Of a DNA stretch of 64,000 nt, positions 1-7,608 are shown in pieces. The position numbers and the translations under genes were made by a program. The DNA is from Eubacterium sp. (lineage in GTDB: Bacteria > Bacillota > Clostridia > Lachnospirales > Lachnospiraceae). The stretch is taken from the NCBI GenBank assembly GCA_017430325.1, contig JAFRNE010000003.1, forward strand, positions 1-64,000. The letters are read 5' to 3'. The notes beneath the pieces were generated by a model that saw nothing but the letters and a program-made list of their open reading frames with translations, had not been told where the DNA came from and searched no databases. The first letter of the stretch is position 1. Every line of letters starts with the position of its first letter.

Positions 1-23
1 TAAACGATAATTTAGCGGCCTAA
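1..23 (+). CDS. hsdS: C-terminal end of an upstream hsdS gene (partial)
   Basis: Reading the + strand from base 3 gives N-D-N-L-A-A then TAA at 21-23; the two bases before it fit a preceding Val codon. The same VNDNL stretch, encoded by the same bases, occurs inside the half-hsdS on the opposite strand. I therefore infer that a type I restriction specificity subunit enters from the left and currently stops just after its central conserved region, giving a one-recognition-domain HsdS. Only eight codons are visible, so the call rests on the shared repeat rather than on domain content. Confidence 0.5.
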
Positions 24-675
24 AGATCCAACTCAGATACATCCAGCTCACCGGACATAAGCCAGGGCAATAAGGCATCTCGCATTTCAGCAAGCCTCTT
101 GTTCTCAAGACGGTTATTGACTATCTGATCAATCATTGGAGCGGTAATGCTATCGAACTGATCAAGCGTATCGTTGTCTGGGAGTAGGAACTCAAATGCA
201 TCATAGTCCTTCTTGCCGATATGGATTACTGTAGTTGCAACTTGCGTCTGCTCGATTTTGTACAGCAAAGGCTTGATAGTAAAAAGCACAAAAGCCTTTC
301 CCTTGGGGCGTTTATTATCAAAAATGCAGACCCGCTGATTCAACCAAGCTTCCGTATTGCCCCAAATGTAAGGCCTAAATTCGCCATCCATACCGACAAC
401 AATATCTCCTGGTTGTATCAGATGACCTTTAGGATGTTGCTCAGTGGTATATGTTACAAAAGCCTGTTCCTTAAGGTCTCTAATACGGATTATTGGTAAT
501 CCATCTCCATCCGTATTAAAGAGCTTAGATGCGAAAGGGGCACCGTAAATAATTTCTGCGATGGAATAAATGTCGGATACTTTCCATTCTGGTGGGCATT
601 GGCCTCCAAACGGAACATAGTCCTTGAACCAAGCTTTATAGAGCGATTCCATTTGCTGAAGTAAATTATCGTTTA
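1..675. repeat. Invertible hsdS segment bounded by 14 bp inverted repeats
   Basis: Bases 1-14 read TAAACGATAATTTA and bases 662-675 read its exact reverse complement. The left arm may continue outside the window. Inverting 15-661 would join the codons V-N-D-N-L of the + strand gene directly and in frame to L-Q-Q-M-E-S-L of the - strand half gene. This turns a truncated HsdS into a two-domain HsdS. Such inversions are known for type I systems, usually driven by a tyrosine recombinase encoded nearby; none is inside this window. Confidence 0.75.
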
Positions 676-709
676 CAATAAGGTGGTATCTTCTTGATCT
701 GACGATCAA
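20..709 (-). pseudogene. hsdS: Silent half-hsdS cassette (one target-recognition domain)
   Basis: This encodes the second half of a type I restriction-modification specificity subunit, which chooses the DNA sequence bound by the HsdMS methylase and HsdR nuclease. It begins with the central helix typical of HsdS (IVNDNLLQQMESLYKAWF), continues with one target-recognition domain and ends with the conserved C-terminal helix (NKRLAEMRDALLPWLMSGEL). At 229 residues it is about half a normal HsdS. The frame opens just after an in-frame stop and its first possible initiator is TTG at 707-709 with no ribosome site, so it looks untranslated in this orientation. It is convergent with the + strand hsdS and overlaps its stop. 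It most likely serves as a switchable cassette rather than a dead gene. Confidence 0.75.
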
Positions 710-805
710 GAAGCATCGCCAGCTTTGCTGGCTTAATTATCGTTTACAATATATTGGCATCTTCTTGATCTGACGATTAAGAAGCATCGCTACTGGTGCG
801 GGTTA
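664..805. repeat. Tandem 71 bp repeat next to the hsdS inversion site
   Basis: Two direct copies lie at 664-734 and 735-805. The first 17 bases (AATTATCGTTTACAATA) are identical and include most of the inversion repeat. The next 40 are nearly identical and contain a hairpin (CTTCTTGATC, four-base loop, GATCAAGAAG; one base changed in copy 2). The tails diverge. Copy 1 also has a GCCAGC/GCTGGC hairpin. The array supplies a second potential recombination site and may be a leftover of earlier cassette exchange. Confidence 0.7.
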
Positions 806-865
806 TTGATCGTATGAACAATAACCATACTTTTGATAAACAATTACTTTTTGAAACGGAGAAAT

Positions 866-1432
866 ATGTTAATCAATAAAAAAACACTATCAAGTATTTC
901 AAAACAGAATAGTAAAGAAACAGGATGGATATATATTGGTGATGATAAAGAGAGGTATGTTTTAGGGCAGCCCGGTATATATAACGTGATGGTGATAGGA
1001 GTCAATCCAAGTACGGCTACACCGGAAAAGGATGATACAACTGTCCGTAATGTAAGAAAAATCGTCGATAATAATGGATACTATGGATGGATAATGATTA
1101 ATATTTATCCGTTGATTGCTACAAATACCGAAGATCTTCCATTAAATGCCGATAAATCATTGATTAAACAGAATATAAAGGTGATTAATCACGTCATAAA
1201 TAACTATAATATTGGCGCATTTTGGGCTGCATGGGGAGATTTAATAGATACGAGAGATTATCTTGGAAATGCTTTGGTAGAGATGTTTAATTCTATTCAG
1301 AGCGAACGTGAATGGTACTGTATTGGGAACATGACTAGAAAAGGAAATCCAAGGCATCCATTATATCTAAAAACAGATAGTAAATTTGAGCCGTTTTGTA
1401 TGGGAGATTATATTTGTTTTTGGGAATACTAA
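866..1432 (+). CDS. DUF1643 family protein
   Basis: This is a 188-residue protein of unknown biochemical role. It shows the family pattern: an early hydrophobic strand ending in GVNPSTATPEKDDTTVRN, then GWIMINIYPLIATNTEDLP, then FWAAWG, and a C-terminal KGNPRHPLYL. ATG at 866 is chosen because GGAG lies just upstream at 858-861; an in-frame ATG at 833 has no such site. The gene sits between the half-hsdS cassette and hsdR, with 12 bp to hsdR, so it is probably co-transcribed with the restriction subunit. DUF1643 genes are often found near mobile or defence DNA, but a specific role here is inference. There is no signal peptide or membrane segment. Confidence 0.8.
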   Translation: MLINKKTLSSISKQNSKETGWIYIGDDKERYVLGQPGIYNVMVIGVNPSTATPEKDDTTVRNVRKIVDNNGYYGWIMINIYPLIATNTEDLPLNADKSLIKQNIKVINHVINNYNIGAFWAAWGDLIDTRDYLGNALVEMFNSIQSEREWYCIGNMTRKGNPRHPLYLKTDSKFEPFCMGDYICFWEY

Positions 1433-1444
1433 GGGGGCATAAGT

Positions 1445-4400
1445 ATGGCAGATTATTATAATGAGGCGGATTACGAAAACTCAATCATAGAGTTGTTCAG
1501 AAATATGGGCTATCAGTATGCATACGGACCTGATATCGATCGTAACTATCATAATCCGTTGTATTCTGATGAACTTTTTGCGTCATTAAGACGTATTAAC
1601 AAAAATATGCCTGAAGATGCTATAGCGGATGCTATATTCAAGTTGAATAATTTTGAAAATGCAAGTCTTGTTCAGAAGAATGCTGTCTTCATGGACTATA
1701 TTCAGCATGGAGTTGAGGTTCATTACTATGTGAAGGGTGAAGAGCGTTCGGGGCTTGTGTATCTGATTGATTATAATAATCCTGATAACAATTCATTTAT
1801 AATTTCTAATCAATGGACTTTTATCGAGAATAGCGAAAAACGTCCGGATGTTCTGATTTTTATCAATGGTCTTCCGGTTGTTCTTATGGAGCTCAAATCT
1901 CCATCCAAAGAAGAGGCTGATGCCTCAGCTGCATATGCCCAGATCCGTAATTATATGCAGGAAATTCCTTCAATGTTTATTTACAACTGTATATGTGTTA
2001 TGAGTGATCAGCTTGTTTCCAAGGCTGGAACGATTACATCCGGAGAAGACCGTTTCATGGAATGGAAGACCAAGGATGGAAACTATGAAAATACTCAGTA
2101 TGCTCAATTTGATACTTTCTTCGAGGGGCTTTTTGCTAAGGAAAGATTGCTTGATATCATTAAGAATTTTATATGTTTTTCGGATGAAGGACTCAGATCA
2201 TATAAGATACTTGCAGGATATCATCAGTACTTTGCAGTGAGAAAGGCTATTGAGTCTACAAAACGTGCAACCGAGACTGATGGAAAGGGTGGAGTTTTCT
2301 GGCATACACAGGGATCCGGCAAATCGCTTTCTATGGTTTTCTACGCTCATTTGCTGCAGGAAGCTCTTGATAGTCCAACTATAGTTGTAATCACTGATAG
2401 GAATGATCTGGATGATCAGCTCTTCGGGCAGTTCGCGAAATGCTCCGATTTCCTGCGCCAGAAGCCTGTTCATGCGGAAAGCAGGGCACATCTTAAGAAA
2501 CTTCTGGAAAATAGGCAGGCAAATGGAATCATCTTCACAACCATTCAGAAGTTTGAAGAGGCTGATGATGCGTTGTCGGAGAGAAGGAACCTGATCGTTA
2601 TCGCGGACGAGGCCCATCGTAGTCAGTACGGATTTAGCGAGAAGGTTGATACCGAAACCGGAAGGATCAAGGTCGGTACAGCCAGAATAATTAGAAATAC
2701 ACTGCCAAATGCAACATATATCGGATTTACAGGTACACCTATTTCACTTAAGGACAGAAGTACCCGTGAAGTATTTGGCGATTATATAGATATTTACGAT
2801 ATGACACAGGCGGTTGAAGATGGTGCAACCAGACCTGTTTATTACGAGAGCCGTGTAATTAAGCTTAAGCTCGATAAGAAGACTATGGAGCTTATTGATG
2901 CAGAGTATGACCTTATGGCTGAAAATGCTGATCCTGACGTTGTAGAGAGAAGCAAGAAGCAGCTTGGACAGATGGAAGCTATTCTTGGAAATGACAGCAC
3001 GATAGATTCGCTGGTTGTGGATATTCTTGACCATTATGAAAACAACAGAGAGCGTCTTCTCACCGGAAAGGCTATGATTGTTGCTTATTCAAGAGCTATA
3101 GCCATTAAAATCTATAAGAAGATTCTTGAACTACGACCGGGTTGGACTGAAAAGGTTGGGCTCGTTATGACTGAGAGTAACAAAGATCCCGAGGAATGGA
3201 GAGGATTAATCGGAAATAAACGTCATCGAGATGAAATGGCAAAAATATTCAAAGATAATGATAGCCCTCTTAAGATAGCTATAGTAGTAGATATGTGGCT
3301 TACCGGTTTTGATGTGCCATCATTGGCTACAATGTATGTATATAAGCCTATGCATGGTTATAACCTCATGCAGGCAATCGCCAGAGTTAACAGAGTATTT
3401 AGAGATAAAGAAGGCGGACTTGTTGTAGATTATGTAGGTATAGCCTCAGCGCTTAAGGAAGCTATGAATGACTATACTTCAAGAGATAAGAAGAACTACG
3501 GCGATACGGACGTTGAGAAGGTAGCATTTCCTAAGTTCTTGGAAAAGCTGTCAATATGCAGAGATCTTTTCCATGAATTTGATTATTCTAAGTTTATGAC
3601 AGGTACAGATCTCGAACGATCTAAGGCTATCAGTGGTGCAGTCAATTTTATTATTTCACCATTCAAAGAAAAGGAGATGGAAAGCTTTAAGAGAGAGTCT
3701 ATTCTTCTCAGACAGGCACTCAGCTTATGTTCTTCAATGGTAGAAGAAAATCTCAGAATAGAAGCTGCATTCTTTGAAGCAGTAAGAGTACTTGTTATGA
3801 AGTTTGCAAATACCGGCGGTGACGGTCATAAGATATCCCTTCATGAAATGAATGAAAGGATAAATGCACTGCTTCAGCAGAGTATAAAGAGTACCGGTGT
3901 AATAAACCTGTTCTCGGATGTTAAGGGTAAGTTTTCACTCTTTGATCCTAAGTTCCTTGAAGAGATAGCTAAGATGAAAGAGAAAAACCTGGCTGTCGAG
4001 CTTCTGAAGAAGCTTATAGCTGAGCAGGTTATCATCTTCAAGAGAACTAATGTTGTTAAGTCTGAAAAGTTCAGTGAGATAATGCAGCAGGCAATGAACC
4101 GTTATCTGAACGGTATGCTTACAAATGAGCAGGTTATTCAGGAACTCCTTAATCTTGCAAAGCAGATTCAGCTGTCACAGGAAGAAGGTAAGGAACTTGG
4201 TCTCACAGCAGAAGAGCTTGCATTTTATGATGCAGTTACAAAACCTCAGGCTATTAAGGATTTCTATGAGAATGAAGAGCTTATAGCACTTACGAAAGAA
4301 CTTGCAGATGCACTTAGAAATAATCGTACCATTGACTGGCAAAAGAGAGAATCAGCAAGAGCCAAGATGCGAATGATGATCAAGAAATTACTTAAGAAGC

Positions 4401-4738
4401 ATAAGTATCCACCTGAAGGAATGGATGATGCAGTACAGACTGTAATGCTTCAGTGTGAACTCTGGACAGATAATAATGATATGCGTCCGGTAGAGGTACA
4501 GTCTGATGATTCTGAGATGAATAAGTATGTTGAAGCTTACGCCAAAAGGCTTGATCAGTATGTGAAGGAAACACTGGATGATGAAACGCAAGATGATACA
4601 AAAATAGATGACAAGACAGTTGAAAAGACGGAAGAAAAAGAAGAGAAAAAGTATAAACTGGGTGATGAAGTGGAAATGTCGGATGTTCTGATTGCTGCAG
4701 AGAATCATGTGTACGAACATAAACATCCAAGAGGATAA
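1445..4738 (+). CDS. hsdR: Type I restriction endonuclease subunit R (HsdR)
   Basis: This is the motor and nuclease subunit of a type I restriction-modification complex. It translocates DNA with ATP and cuts unmethylated DNA. The 1097-residue length fits the family. A PD-(D/E)xK-type nuclease region is visible at about residues 133-153 (RPDVLIF ... VVLMELKSP). The helicase motor follows: Walker A TQGSGKS near residue 287, DEAH near 388, FTGTP near 428, and a second RecA-like lobe with DMWLTGFDVP and QAIARVNRVF. The C-terminal third is helical and ends in a lysine/glutamate-rich tail. GGGGG at 1432-1436 precedes the ATG. Its methylase partner HsdM must lie to the left of the window; the specificity subunit is at the left edge. 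Confidence 0.95.
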   Translation: MADYYNEADYENSIIELFRNMGYQYAYGPDIDRNYHNPLYSDELFASLRRINKNMPEDAIADAIFKLNNFENASLVQKNAVFMDYIQHGVEVHYYVKGEERSGLVYLIDYNNPDNNSFIISNQWTFIENSEKRPDVLIFINGLPVVLMELKSPSKEEADASAAYAQIRNYMQEIPSMFIYNCICVMSDQLVSKAGTITSGEDRFMEWKTKDGNYENTQYAQFDTFFEGLFAKERLLDIIKNFICFSDEGLRSYKILAGYHQYFAVRKAIESTKRATETDGKGGVFWHTQGSGKSLSMVFYAHLLQEALDSPTIVVITDRNDLDDQLFGQFAKCSDFLRQKPVHAESRAHLKKLLENRQANGIIFTTIQKFEEADDALSERRNLIVIADEAHRSQYGFSEKVDTETGRIKVGTARIIRNTLPNATYIGFTGTPISLKDRSTREVFGDYIDIYDMTQAVEDGATRPVYYESRVIKLKLDKKTMELIDAEYDLMAENADPDVVERSKKQLGQMEAILGNDSTIDSLVVDILDHYENNRERLLTGKAMIVAYSRAIAIKIYKKILELRPGWTEKVGLVMTESNKDPEEWRGLIGNKRHRDEMAKIFKDNDSPLKIAIVVDMWLTGFDVPSLATMYVYKPMHGYNLMQAIARVNRVFRDKEGGLVVDYVGIASALKEAMNDYTSRDKKNYGDTDVEKVAFPKFLEKLSICRDLFHEFDYSKFMTGTDLERSKAISGAVNFIISPFKEKEMESFKRESILLRQALSLCSSMVEENLRIEAAFFEAVRVLVMKFANTGGDGHKISLHEMNERINALLQQSIKSTGVINLFSDVKGKFSLFDPKFLEEIAKMKEKNLAVELLKKLIAEQVIIFKRTNVVKSEKFSEIMQQAMNRYLNGMLTNEQVIQELLNLAKQIQLSQEEGKELGLTAEELAFYDAVTKPQAIKDFYENEELIALTKELADALRNNRTIDWQKRESARAKMRMMIKKLLKKHKYPPEGMDDAVQTVMLQCELWTDNNDMRPVEVQSDDSEMNKYVEAYAKRLDQYVKETLDDETQDDTKIDDKTVEKTEEKEEKKYKLGDEVEMSDVLIAAENHVYEHKHPRG

Positions 4739-4759
4739 TTCAGCAGAGGAGGACAAGAT

Positions 4760-4899
4760 ATGTATTTGGATATAAGAGGCTTGGTAAGAATCTCGAGGCC
4801 GCGCTCCTTGCCGGTTTACAGTGGGCTAAGAGTTCAGGAGCTATTGTATCGGCAGGGCCTAATAAGTTTGATGTTTCTCCGGATGAGGGCGATGATTAA
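4760..4899 (+). pseudogene. Frameshifted small gene remnant downstream of hsdR
   Basis: A strong AGGAGG at 4747-4752 leads to ATG at 4760, which opens only a short unconvincing frame running to 4933. The neighbouring frame gives a protein-like stretch, RLGKNLEAALLAGLQWAK followed by SSGAIVSAGPNKFDVSPDEGDD, ending at TAA 4897-4899. A single-base shift near 4772-4776 would join the start MYLDI to that stretch, giving about 46 residues. I do not recognise the family. The remnant is 22 bp past hsdR and may be the eroded tail of a defence-operon gene. Confidence 0.4.
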
Positions 4900-4955
4900 T
4901 AGTGAAGGGATTAACGATTTGTTCGTTAATTAAAGAATTTGAGGAGGAAAATGCT

Positions 4956-6149
4956 ATGTTTGAAAGAAGAAACGAAGTCAATTTTTTTAAGGACATCTTT
5001 AAAGATTTGGGAATTGAATGCTTTGATATTCTCAAGGACTTTGTAAAAGAAGAATATGTAAAAATAGAAGATTCAATTGCTGAAAGAATCAATTTGGCGA
5101 TTAGAATGATTCCTGAGTTAATTATTAATTCTTTTAATTCTGATACATATAGGGTTGTATATGACAAGGGGTTAGGAGTCCTTCAGCAAGCAGCTAATAA
5201 TCCAGGTATGTTAAGGGCGAATATAGTAGAATTCGGAACTAATAATAGAATTAAGGGAGAAGCTCTGCTACAAAAATTATCAACTGGTCCGCAGGTGATA
5301 AGTGGAATACTATCTGCAATGTCATTTGTTTCGGCACAGTATTATTTGACGAGGATTAATTCTAAGCTGAGTAATATTGAAAAAAGGCTTGCTGAAGTTC
5401 AAGAATTTCTTGAAGATGAAAAGAAGAGTAAAATGGAGAGTGAGGAGGAGTTCCTTAAAAACATACAATTGAATTATCAAAGCATTATTGTCAATAATGA
5501 TCTGCGTATTTCAACTTTATGTAGTGTGCAAAGAATAAAAATGGATTCTTTGGCAAATATAATATTCTATAAAAAGCAAATAGGAGATTTAAAAAAGGTA
5601 GACACAGCTAAAGATAAAGCGGATGAAGTATTAAAAAATATAGATAGTATAATTTATCTGATATCAGAGTACTGGTATTCTTTATATTTATATAGTTCGG
5701 CTTCTTGTATTGAACCTGTTATTTCAAAGAATTACGACAGTAACTATATCGCTAGTATAACAGGTGATTTAAAAGAAAAATGCGATAAGTATAAGGACGA
5801 CTATGATTCATGGAAGAATAAACTTGAAGAATATATCCAGTCGGCAAAAGCGTTCGATGAGAATAGATTAATTAAAGCAATAAAAATAATTGGCGATGGT
5901 GGCAACAGAGTTGGATTTCCTTTGATAGGTCTGATGGGCTTAGCGGCTGATATTGCGGATACGGCCGATAAGAAAAAGAAAAAGGAAAAACAGGATAAAG
6001 CATTTGATCAGCTTGAGAGTATTACTCCTTATTTTAATATTGAAATTATTGAAGCAAAACGCGATGAACTGAAATTTTATGAAAAACTAAACAATGGCAA
6101 GACTGAAATAGTCTGTGATAAGGGCGATATGTATTTCAAGGTCGTGTAG
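4956..6149 (+). CDS. Unrecognised protein with hydrophobic segment and coiled coil
   Basis: This is a 397-residue protein I cannot assign. ATG at 4956 is preferred because GAGGAGG (4941-4947) sits eight bases upstream; the frame also contains an earlier ATG at 4902 without a site. A moderately hydrophobic segment lies around residues 116-135 (QVISGILSAMSFVSAQYYL). It is followed at once by a charged heptad-like region (INSKLSNIEKRLAEVQEFLE), suggesting a coiled coil. A Gly-rich patch (NRVGFPLIGLMGLAADIAD) occurs near residue 330 and is followed by a lysine cluster. The base composition is noticeably AT-rich compared with genes after 7609. Its place between hsdR and a UDG-like gene suggests a defence or mobile-DNA role, which is only contextual inference. 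Confidence 0.7.
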   Translation: MFERRNEVNFFKDIFKDLGIECFDILKDFVKEEYVKIEDSIAERINLAIRMIPELIINSFNSDTYRVVYDKGLGVLQQAANNPGMLRANIVEFGTNNRIKGEALLQKLSTGPQVISGILSAMSFVSAQYYLTRINSKLSNIEKRLAEVQEFLEDEKKSKMESEEEFLKNIQLNYQSIIVNNDLRISTLCSVQRIKMDSLANIIFYKKQIGDLKKVDTAKDKADEVLKNIDSIIYLISEYWYSLYLYSSASCIEPVISKNYDSNYIASITGDLKEKCDKYKDDYDSWKNKLEEYIQSAKAFDENRLIKAIKIIGDGGNRVGFPLIGLMGLAADIADTADKKKKKEKQDKAFDQLESITPYFNIEIIEAKRDELKFYEKLNNGKTEIVCDKGDMYFKVV

Positions 6150-6172
6150 GTTTATTTAATTGTTGAGGTGTT

Positions 6173-6892
6173 ATGAAATATCAAGATGTCGTAAAAAAAG
6201 CTCAGGAAAACAAAAGAGAAGGCTCAAAAAAAGTTCCTTTTCAAGAGTGTAAAAGCTGGCTTAAAGACAATCAAATTAATCTCTGGACATACTGGCAGGG
6301 ATATCAGCTTAAGGATATTGATGAAGAGGGCGTTGATATATTACTTGTTGGTCAAGACTGGGGGAATCCGAAAAATAATTCTGATGTCATGAAACAGATA
6401 GAGCAAATTCAAGCTGGAAAAGATGTTACTTACGATTCTAAAAGTCCGACTGATGTGACTATGGCAAAAATGTTTAAGGCATTTGGTGAGAATGTCAATA
6501 TCATGGATAAGGATCCAGGCTTGAGGCTCTTCTTTACGAATTACTGTTTAGGATATAGGGCTAGGTCTGAGACAGGTGGAATGACAAAAACAATAATGAG
6601 GCAGGATAAAGAAATCTTTGATGAGCTTGTTCTTGCGATTAAACCAAAGATCATTATTTGTCTTGGGAAGATTACATATGAGATGGTATCGGGAATGATA
6701 GCAAAAGATTTTATAATGAATCTACAGGCTGGAAAACCTTTTAAGGCACCATTTCCTCTTGATAATAGTATCACGGTCTATGGCGTAGCTCATTGTGGTG
6801 CAAGAGGGCGAAATAATGTTGGCGGTGAGGCTAACATGATGAAGGCGTGGAAAAAGATAGCTGAAGAGTATGATGAGATGAAAGAAAGATAG
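6173..6892 (+). CDS. Uracil-DNA glycosylase-like superfamily protein
   Basis: This 239-residue protein resembles the UDG fold: a strand ending in DILLVGQDWGNPKNN (in the position of the glycosylase water-activating loop), a central KPKIIICLGKITYEMV strand-helix, and a late VYGVAHCGARGRNN motif in the place of the DNA-intercalating loop. The usual GxDPY/NxTP residues of canonical uracil glycosylases are not obvious, so substrate and even glycosylase activity are uncertain. The start ATG follows GAGGTGTT (6165-6172). It is 23 bp downstream of the coiled-coil protein and on the same strand, so the two are probably co-transcribed. There is no signal peptide or membrane segment. Confidence 0.65.
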   Translation: MKYQDVVKKAQENKREGSKKVPFQECKSWLKDNQINLWTYWQGYQLKDIDEEGVDILLVGQDWGNPKNNSDVMKQIEQIQAGKDVTYDSKSPTDVTMAKMFKAFGENVNIMDKDPGLRLFFTNYCLGYRARSETGGMTKTIMRQDKEIFDELVLAIKPKIIICLGKITYEMVSGMIAKDFIMNLQAGKPFKAPFPLDNSITVYGVAHCGARGRNNVGGEANMMKAWKKIAEEYDEMKER

Positions 6893-6992
6893 TTATCTTC
6901 GATGAAGATTTGCTGTCTAAACCGAACTAATATGCTATTTATGTGTGTTAAGAACGGCTTAGAGGGTAAAGAGTGGCTGTTAGGGAGGTATT

Positions 6993-7406
6993 ATGAAACG
7001 AGACCTAGGAATTGCACGTTGTGGGCTGGCCTGCTGTCTGTGTTCGGAGAATGTGACTTGTAAGGGTTGTAGGAAAGATGGCTTTATGGAGCTATCATGG
7101 TGCAAGGACGCGGAGTGGTGTGAAGTTCGCAGATGTGGAATTGATAAAGGCGTGAATGGGTGCTATGAGTGTGAGCCGGCAGAATGCAGGAAGGGGCTCT
7201 ATGCGGAGAAGATAAAGCCGAGAGCATTTGCGGAGTTTGCCAGAAGATATGGAGTGGAAGAACTGCTTGATTGCCTGGAGCGTAATGAGCAGGCGGGCAT
7301 CGTATATCATCGAGAAGGTATTATGGGCGACTATGATGATTTCGATGACTTAGAAGAATTGATAGAGTTTATTAAAACCGGGAAGCGGAATACTGAGAGT
7401 ATTTAA
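6993..7406 (+). CDS. DUF3795 family cysteine-rich protein
   Basis: This small cytosolic protein of 137 residues is packed with cysteines in its first 70 residues (CGLACCLCSENVTCKGC, then CKDAEWCEVRRC and CYECEPAEC). That pattern is typical of DUF3795 proteins, thought to bind metal such as zinc or an iron-sulfur centre; the role is unknown. The C-terminal part is helical and acidic. GGGAGG at 6982-6987 precedes the ATG by five bases. A gap of 100 bp separates it from the UDG-like gene, so it may have its own promoter. It marks the right end of the AT-rich defence-type block. Confidence 0.75.
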   Translation: MKRDLGIARCGLACCLCSENVTCKGCRKDGFMELSWCKDAEWCEVRRCGIDKGVNGCYECEPAECRKGLYAEKIKPRAFAEFARRYGVEELLDCLERNEQAGIVYHREGIMGDYDDFDDLEELIEFIKTGKRNTESI

Positions 7407-7608
7407 TAGCAGATTAACTTTATTGGTTTCATGAAACCTGTTGATTTTTCTTACGATTTAGTATATTCTGAAAATGGATGAAGACAAAGGCGTCGATACC
7501 ATAAGGTACCGGCGTCTTTTTGCGTTTTTGGAAACAAAAAAATGCGCTTTTTCATAACTATATAACGATTCGTTGGAGATGTATTTTGCTTTTTGGGAGG
7601 TGTGATTT

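Noticed and set aside
7480..7530. Possible terminator from the repeated GGCGTC near 7490-7520
   Set aside because: The two GGCGTC copies are direct, not inverted; only a 4 bp stem (TACC/GGTA) exists.
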